The notes under the pieces are model-generated. The model saw nothing but the letters and a program-made list of their open reading frames with translations, had not been told where the DNA came from and searched no databases. The position numbers and the translations under genes are program-made. From positions 4,707,001-4,771,000 of the forward strand of contig CM037463.1 of the NCBI GenBank assembly GCA_021014325.1: DNA of 64,000 nt, given 5' to 3'. Positions 51,801 through 60,800 of this stretch are shown piece after piece. Source of the DNA: Plazaster borealis (taxonomy: Eukaryota; Echinodermata; Asteroidea; Forcipulatida; Labidiasteridae). Position 1 is the stretch's first letter; the number at the start of each line of letters is the position of its first letter.

Positions 51801-54800
51801 TGGAAAATAGCTCGAGAGGGAATAACTTTGTAGGAATGTTCAGGAAGTTTTGGGGACCCTTTTGTCCTCTTTTGTGATAGGTCTTCTGTTCGAATGTGTA
51901 TACCTACCCACACACACACACGCACGTTTGTGAATCCCGTAAATCGAGGACTTCTCTTTGTTCTCCCATTGTTTGGACTTGGGTTTTTTTGGCGACGTCC
52001 CCATTGGTTTTGTACACGAAAGCGAAGCGAGGACGTCCTCGCTCTGTCAAACACCCGGATCCCTTTTGTTAAAGTCCTCGGTTTCAACGGGTAGACACGC
52101 TCACACACACACACACAAACACAAAGAGCACCCTGTAACTCGGCTCCCAAGAGTTTGTGTGTACCTTCAGCACAGTTTTAGGGAGATTTTGCGCACTTTC
52201 AAACATGCATGGTGTGGAACGGTTCTCTTTTGAGATACAAAACTTTTGCAATGACAACGATAAAGACAAAACTTTCGCAACAACAACGATAAAGACAAAA
52301 CTTTTTCGCAATGACAACGATAAAGGATTAAACTGAGACACTTACAGGTCTGGTAGCTGGCCCGGAAGCCTGTGCCATTAACAGATCCATCAGAATGGAA
52401 TACAGCAAGCATCATGTTAGATGTAGAGAACAATGGAGAAGGGTCCGGATCTATACGACCGCAGAAGCGGCCGAGGCTTGTAGCCGTGTCGATCGTGTCA
52501 CCTGGTGAAAAACAAAAAGGTTTAAATGTTGTTGAAACGATTACGGTGCAGGTAAAATAAAATTAATCACAACAATAATAACGTGTATCTTTTATGCACT
52601 TTTGATATTTTTGATACGGTGCTACACATCAATTGCTTGATAATGTTTTTCTGTATTCAGTGCGACTGATTGGATCTTTAAGATGTTAATTATTACAATT
52701 TTAGATTCAGCATGCACTTTTTCAAGCTATGCTTGGACATAACCGCTCCAGATTTTCGGCAATATCTCAAAAATGCTACCACCTTTTGAAATAAACTTTT
52801 CACAGGTTAGTTTTATGGTGTTTATCTGCAGCTATATAGGATTGAAACAAACAGTGGGTTCCGATTACCAAACGTATACGATCCCTTTAAGGATAACTCA
52901 GGTTTGAGTGGTATCGGAGCTTAGATCCACCGAGGTGAAACCTTGTTTGGAAGACTTTCTCACCATTGAACAGCTCCACGTAATCATAGAGACAGGAAGG
53001 GTGAGCCTCCAAGCTGACGTTACTGAGCTGCAGCTTCAGAGTCGTGCCCGGGTCAGCCTCTATCAGCCACTGGCAGTCCAGGTTGGGGTCGTAGCCGTTG
53101 GGGAAGTTTGGAGAGGTGAACAACTGTGCGGTCTCTCCGGCCAGCAAGTTGGCGCCGCATTCTGCAAGGAACAAGAACAAAATAAAGTATGTGTGAAGCC
53201 TGACTTTGGCGGTCCGGTTGGCATTGTGGTATCTTTCTGCGCCTTTCACCACTGGGTTTTCCTCCCACATCTAAAACTGAAACATCCTTCTTTGTCTTCT
53301 CTCTGTGGGATTCTTGGCTAGTATAATGATTAAGTTCGCTTCACAGTCAGAATTAATAAATGAAATGACTGAAAAGCTATTCTACGCTCGGATGTAACAA
53401 GATCGGGGTAATAGACCATGTGACCTGTGACATCACATGTTTACAAAAGAGCCACAGAGCCTGAACTTTCTGCAGGCACGATTTGTACACAGCTCAATGG
53501 AAGAACAAATTAAATCGTACATTTTACAGAGATTGCACTGTCTGATTTTTATCAACTTTTGATGTGAAGAAATGCGGATTAGGGTTAGGGGTTGTAATAT
53601 ACTTACGGCCTGGTGGCAGGGTAGGTGGAGGTACAGTCAGACTTCCAGACACTTCCGTCCATTCTACCAGCCAGCCTGGGGCGGTAACAGAGGAGTCAGT
53701 ACGGAAGCGCACCGTGGCTACACTTCCACTGCTCTCCACTGCATCGGGAAGGGTGGTGCCACATACAGTCAAAAGGTTCGGGGACGAAGTATCTGGACCG
53801 TCATACACCTATAGAAAACAACAACAAAAACAAACATTATAATTTGTTTTTTACCCTTACACCGATGTGTCATTAAGCACTGTATACTCAGTACTTTCCA
53901 GAGTTCTGTGGAAAAAAAAATCCACAGGCAAATCACTCAGGTGGGATTCCAACCCACGACCTTTGCATTGCTGGAGCAGATGTCCTACCACTAGACCACC
54001 GAGCTAGCTCAGTTCGAATTCCTATGTTTTAGCAGCAGGTACCGCAAAACAAACATAAACATTATTTGTCTCTTTTGTGAAGTTCAGCTTTTGGTGTGTA
54101 AGAGCTAGTTCACCACTACAGGGATGTGATGTCACAGAAGAAACACAAATAACAATCTCACTCACCTCGAATGCATCAAAAATGCATTGAGAGTTTGACG
54201 GTTCCACGGAGAATTCGATAAACCTGATGCGAACCCTCCTGTTTGCCGACACGTAGATTGTCCACATCACATCCATATTGTTTAAGTAGTTATTAGGATA
54301 CAATGGCGATGAGATCTGACCGGTTGGTGCTATGAGGTCTCCTCCGAATACTATCAGAAACCAAAACGAGAAAATAGAATTAGCTGTTGCAACACACATA
54401 GGTTGTTCAAGTAAGATGAAACAACTTCATCATTTATTTACACACACTTGCAATAAAGTGAACAATCATCAAGAAGTAGAAAAATCCAAAACATTAAGTC
54501 TATATCGCTAATACTTAAATACATGTCTACTTGCAAACAACAACGCGAACGTTATATCAAGTAAATATTACAATTTATATGGAAGTTGTGAAGGAAACAC
54601 AAAAAGTCAAAAAGACTTGTAACATAGTCCCATTAACCCACCCAAGAAAACAAGTTACAAGAATCCCACTACACCCCAAAACGGTAGCAATTATCCCGTT
54701 AGCCCCCCCCCTTGCCCCATCCTCCCCCCCCCCCAAAAAAAGAAGAAGATAACATTTACTATATCAAAGAGTTATTTGCACAAGTTACTTTGGTGTATCG

Positions 54801-57800
54801 AATAATAACTGATTAGGTATTACTGTTACCACTACCATAAACTGAAGCACTCAAGTGGAATGAAATGAAAACAGAGAGAGAGTATTGGCAGAAAGCACAC
54901 AGAAAAAGCAAGGGATGAACAATGAAGAAGGAGACGGGGGGGGGGGGGCTAGAGGGAAGGGGCTGGATTAGCCACAGGAGGTTGGAACACAAAAGATGAA
55001 ATCAAAGGTGGGAAGAGGGAGAACAAATAATTAATTAGTAAATGAGACAGACTAAAACGGGGAAATCTGTGGAAAAAAGGAGAAGGCAAAGTCAAAGAGT
55101 TGTTAGTCACTTCCTTCTTGGTTAATCAGACCATGGGGTTGAATGGTCTGGAGGCGCCTTATTCACAGAAACGAATACGTGTACAAGTTTAGTAATCAAG
55201 GTTAAACAAAATGAAACAGTGCACTCTCCAAAATACTGTATTTGACGGGAAGCATCGAACCCTTTGTGAGGTTGTGATTGATCTTGGTTAGGGTTTACTG
55301 CGTGGACCGTTTTGTTGTTTCCTTAAAATCAAAGCAGATTACCTAGTCCGAAGTTTGCGAGGAAACCGACTCCGGTTCCTGCAGGATCAGAGACGAACTT
55401 CAGCCACATGCCGCCAGTGGCTGTCAGGTTGCTGGGCCTCCGAGGGCCGCAGAATCGGCCAATCAGAGCACCGGTCTCATCACCAACTCTAGCCTCCAGG
55501 TAGTCGGTGTTACAGTTGGCTTCCAGGTTAAAGACACTGTCAGATTGGAATATTGTAAAAAAAGGAGAGATTTTTAACCCAAACTTCATTTGAATTGGTG
55601 CCATGGAGTGTCGTGATCAAGCGGTCTAGCGCATCGGACTTGGGCTGCTCTGAGCCCAATTTCCTAGAGCCGCTTAAGCACAACAAGTAGCTAAGCATAA
55701 ACAGATTTTTGCTTACAGGAATTAGGTCACCTGCCAAAATACTACCTTACAACACGCACTGCCTGTGCCTGGTATCTTGCTAATTTTTGGGTAGCAGAAA
55801 TGTCAGTACAATGTTTTCTGCTTAAGCAGCTCTATGAAATTTTGCCCAGGTGTTGACAGAGTATGAGTTCTGGCCGTGGTACTGGTCTCCTTAACTTTAA
55901 TCATAACACGTTAATCATAAATGCTTCGTCCTTAAGATGCAGTGAGTCCCGTGAGTTAACGTAATTTTTATTATTGAAACCCAAAACATTAAAGCCTGGT
56001 TCATACTTCAAGCGAAAGCTAAGCAAATTTTCCTGCGTCACACTTGAAAAAAACAGCGTGTACTGATTATTGCGTCACTCAAATTCTGTGAAGTAAAAAC
56101 TGGGCTTTAGAGAAGGGGCTTGCATGCTTTTTCTGGTACGGTTGGCTGCAGATTGCACCGCAGCACCTTGTCCACCTAACAAAGCACAAAATCATTGGGT
56201 CACAAAATGGCTCTTTATGTATTAACCCTTTCATGCACTATTTATTTTAGTGATAAATTAATCAAATGGACACATTAATTGTTTACACATTTTTTGCGAA
56301 TGGCGACCCCACAAAAAACAGGTCACAATAGTGCTCTCGAGGGTCCTCTTTCCCATTCTGAAGACTGTGTGGTCGTGTGATCTTTATTTTTCGTTCTACA
56401 ACTATTTTTCTGAAGGGATTTAAACCGGTCGCTTGCAACTGGTCGGGGCGTGAAAGAGTTAATGGCTCCCACATAAAATAATGAGCATTTTGAGACACAT
56501 TTTAATGGACACATACCTAAAAGATACCTGGACCTGGTTGCCGGGTGATGATTGTATCGTCCAAACACACTCTGTGTCACCGGGATAGCTAGCTGGGTAA
56601 GCGGGACTGGCAAACGCCCCGCTCTGCCCGCTGAAATCAGCACCGCAAACTTCAGGAGAAATAAAAAAAGAGACATGACCAGTTATCATCCAGCAAACTG
56701 TTGAATTTTTTAAGATGGGCTCAAAGGTCAAATTAGTTTTGTGATTCACTCATTTTCCAACGGATTGAGTCCTCATTAAAGTGGGGACAATTTAGAAGTC
56801 TCTAACCTCAAGTTAAAATGGTGTAAGCTGTCATTTTATTTGATAAGCTTTCAGAGCGAAATTTGAAACGTGTCTTCATCGGACATCAAAAACAAATGGG
56901 TCTGTGCATTCCAAAGAGGATTTTTTGCACCAGTCAAAAGGGCAAGCTTAATGCTATTGTGATTGAATGTGACATCGTCGAGCGTTTTTGGATTTTTATA
57001 AAAAAATTACACTAGAAGGGTATCAAACATGGTGACATTTTACACCGTTTTAACGTGAGGTTGAAGACTTGTAATTTTTCCCCAATTTTCCTAAGGACTC
57101 TACCTATTGGAAAATGAGTGCATCACAAAACTGAATGCGACCTTGGAGCCACTCTTTATCAACAGTTTGTAACTTTTGTCCTTAAAGGGAAAGTATACCT
57201 TTGGTATTTGGAACCTTATCATTGTTTTGATCCTATATAAATGTAGATATATACAATAAAACTAACCTGTGAAAATTTCATTTCAAAAGGTGGACGCGTT
57301 TTTGAGACATCGCCTAAAATCTGGAGCGGTTATGTCCACGCAGGAAGAATAATCCATAATTGGCATACACAATCTGAGAAACCTTTCTGACAGCAACATT
57401 TCTCAGATTTGAATTTTGGGGGATAAAAACTGATCTTTTTCCATAACCACATTACTTCAAAGTAAAATGATTCTCAAAATGCTTTATAATATTGAAAGCT
57501 GCTGGACTTCTAACCAAGTAAGTTTTAATTTCCATTAATTCTAAGAGTGAATACCAAAAGTATACCTTCCCTTTAAGGAAGACACTCTCAGTGTTTTCTG
57601 GTATGGTTGGCTGCAGATTGCGCCACAGCACCTTGTAATAACCTGTTACATGTAATGCTGCTATGTAAATAAATGGGTCTTATAAATTGAAAATAATTCA
57701 GCATAAAAGTAAAACAAAAAAAAGAAAAGTGCTTTGAGACGCCCTCGGATGTGATAAAACAGTATACAAGAGCCCAGTATTATTCTGTTCTTGAGTGCCA

Positions 57801-60800
57801 GTCTCCATATATTAACAAAAAAGAAAGACCGCCGACATTAGAGCTAGATAGCTCAGGTGGTAGAGCGCCTGTACATTAATCCGGAGGTCGCAGGTTCAAA
57901 TTCCGCTCCAGTCAATTTGTCTTTGTTCAACTTTACCCAGTCAGTTTCCCTTGTGGTTTATTACTTGATACTATTATTAATACTTCCACACTCAGATGGT
58001 GTAATTCTTTGACACGTCGTTGTTTTGAGAGATTGAATGTTCTATTAACTGATCAAGTTGGGAAATAACTAACTTTAACATACCCTCATCTTTGAAATAA
58101 TGTTACAAAATTCAATATTAGAAAACAGGAATTTTTTACAGGCTTTTTCCGCTAATCAGTTTAAGATTAACTTCTTAAACGCCAGACAGTTTGAAGGGGT
58201 TGTATACGTTTGGTAATTGGAACAAACTGTTTGTTTCAATCCTATATAGTTGTAGATATATACCATAAAACTAACCTTTGAAAATTTCATTTCAAAAGGT
58301 GGTAGAGTTTTTGTGATATTGCTGAAAAGCTGGAGCGGTTTGTCCATGCAGGAAGAATAATGTGCAATTGAAATACACAACTTGAGAAGCGTTACTGCAG
58401 TAAGGCTTCTCAGAATCACATTTTTGGGGATAAAAAAGTGATCTCTTTTTCCATAACCTCAGTACTTCAAAGTGAAAAGTTTCTCAAAATGCATTATACT
58501 ATCCAAAGCTGCTGTACTTCTTACCAAGTAAGTTTTTAATGCCATTAATTCAGAGTCATTACCAAACGTATACAGACCCTTGAAATGATTCCATTCCGAC
58601 AACAAAAATGTTGTCTCTTGCCATTAAAGAAAACAAATACTATCAAGAGTAGCTCACCAGATAATGACGTGGAGTACACAGCCCTAAACCCGGTCATCTG
58701 CACAAAGCCATCGGATACAAAGCTTACAGTCAGAGCAGACCCAAATGAAGTGATGGGGGCAGGTACAGAAGAGCCGCAGTACTGGCCGATCACAGGGGCG
58801 GAGTCATCATTACCCTCATACAGCGTCACGTAGTCATGTTCACAACCCGGCGTCGACTGCTCTATATCCATGTTGGAGAAGCTGAGTGTCACACGGTCCC
58901 CTGAATAGCCCATTGATAATAACCATCATTAGATATTGAATAATAATTCAGAATTATGAGGTCCACATAACCCAGCAATACTTGGAAGAAGATGACAATC
59001 AACGAGTCATGAAGACAGTAAGCAGACATTTCTTGCTTACGGGGTGGCCCTTAGCGCAGTTTCTGTTTCATAACCACTGTCTAAAACCCTTTAGAGACCA
59101 TAGCGGCTACAAGCGGCTTGCACCGAAACGCCCAAAGCAGCCACAAACAGCCGCAAGACTTGACCTACTTTCACTCGAACAAGAGGGTCAAAGAAAACGT
59201 ATCACACCGAATTGTTATTTTCCAGTGTTTCCCATGTTAACATAGAATGTACAATTCTAAAACAAATTTATGTGTTTTACTAGTTTTCCTGACATTTTTC
59301 TTGATAACGGGGCAAAAATTCAACAAGATTATACAGAAATAAAATGGTCTCTAAAGGGTTAAGCAAAGCGTAAAGCTTGCCAACTTGCCGGCAGTTCTCG
59401 TACAGAGAAGTAAAGCAACACTGCAAAATTATTGTGAATGCGCACAAAAGCTGCCAACCTTCTTGATCTTATTGTCCTTATTATTCGGTTACAGTGCGCA
59501 CCACTGACTTGCTGGTAAACAGTATTTATGAAATCGGTCCTAAAGATGGTAAGCATACAGATTTGCTAAGCATAGAAATAACTTGGTAAGCAGAAATGGT
59601 TTAGCAGTCTGAATGACAAGCAATTCAAATTGTTTAGACTGATGCCCAGCTTGTTTCTCTCTTGTTTTAGCGAAACAAATTTGACCCTAGCAACAGTCTC
59701 TGCTCACCGACTTAACGAAATACAGCCCTGGGCCCAATTTCATAAAGCCTGTAAGTACAAAAACTTACTAAGCACAGAAAAATCCTGCTTAGCAGAAACA
59801 GGTTACCAGCCAACTTTCCATAAAGTTTATAATGTTGCCACCGGTGCTGCACTCCGTTTTTTTGCTTTGCTAAGCAGCATTTTCTGCTAAACGGCTTTAT
59901 GAAATTGGCCCCAGGTTTGAAGACTTACCAGGATTGGGCGATTCAATGACCCAGGTGCAGTTCTGATTGGGTGGGTAGGCTGCCGGGTAATTGGTCGTCT
60001 TGAGAACACCGGTCTGTGTAGCATCCAAACGCCCTCCGCAAGCTGAGAAAGAAGATGTTGTTGTTATTATTATTAATTGGTCTATTGCTAAAATCATATT
60101 GCAGCCAAAGGCTGAATGTGCCGTATTCTTGACAGCGTGAGGGCGTATGTAAACCGAATACACCTCATGCAAAACAAGTATACAAACTGGGTTTTTTTTC
60201 ATTGTCGTTATTATAATGTTTATGTGTTTCGTCATTGATGCAAGAAAACTACATACAGGCAATGAAAGTAAGATGAAACTATAATTGTGATGCAAGACAA
60301 TTCCCTGATGAAAGCGCCCTCATCTGGTAAAAAATATGGTCAATTAAATGAAATTTACAATATTAAAACCAAAAACAAGAACCCACAATCCAGAGCTACC
60401 AACAACTTGCAATCAGGGAGATTTTGTACAACAATCAGGGAGATACTTAGAATTACAGTCAAGACAACAAGGAACAAATTTCCATAATCAGGGAGATTTT
60501 CAAAATTTGTTCATCGGAATATGGAAAGATTGGTTTATTTTCAGGGAACTTCCTTGCAGACTCAGGGAGAGTTGGCAGCTCTTGACATTCCGTACTCACC
60601 AGTTTCGTACGTGGCATGGAAGCCTGTGTAGGAGACAGAGGAGTCAGACAACATGCGGACAAACATCTGCGTCCCCGTGGAGTAGATGACGGCTGGGACT
60701 GGCAGGGTGTTACCACAATGGGTGAGTAGTAGTGGGTAGTCTAGAGAAGGGCCGTCGAACAACTGGTGGAGGGAATGAAGACTAAATAGGATTAACAAAA

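Noticed and set aside
54531..54752. 73-codon plus-strand frame rich in Pro
   Set aside because: It depends on C and A runs inside an intron and has no support.
57840..57913. tRNA gene candidate
   Set aside because: A and B boxes are present but the acceptor-stem 7-mers do not pair, and related heads occur elsewhere, so it is a SINE head.
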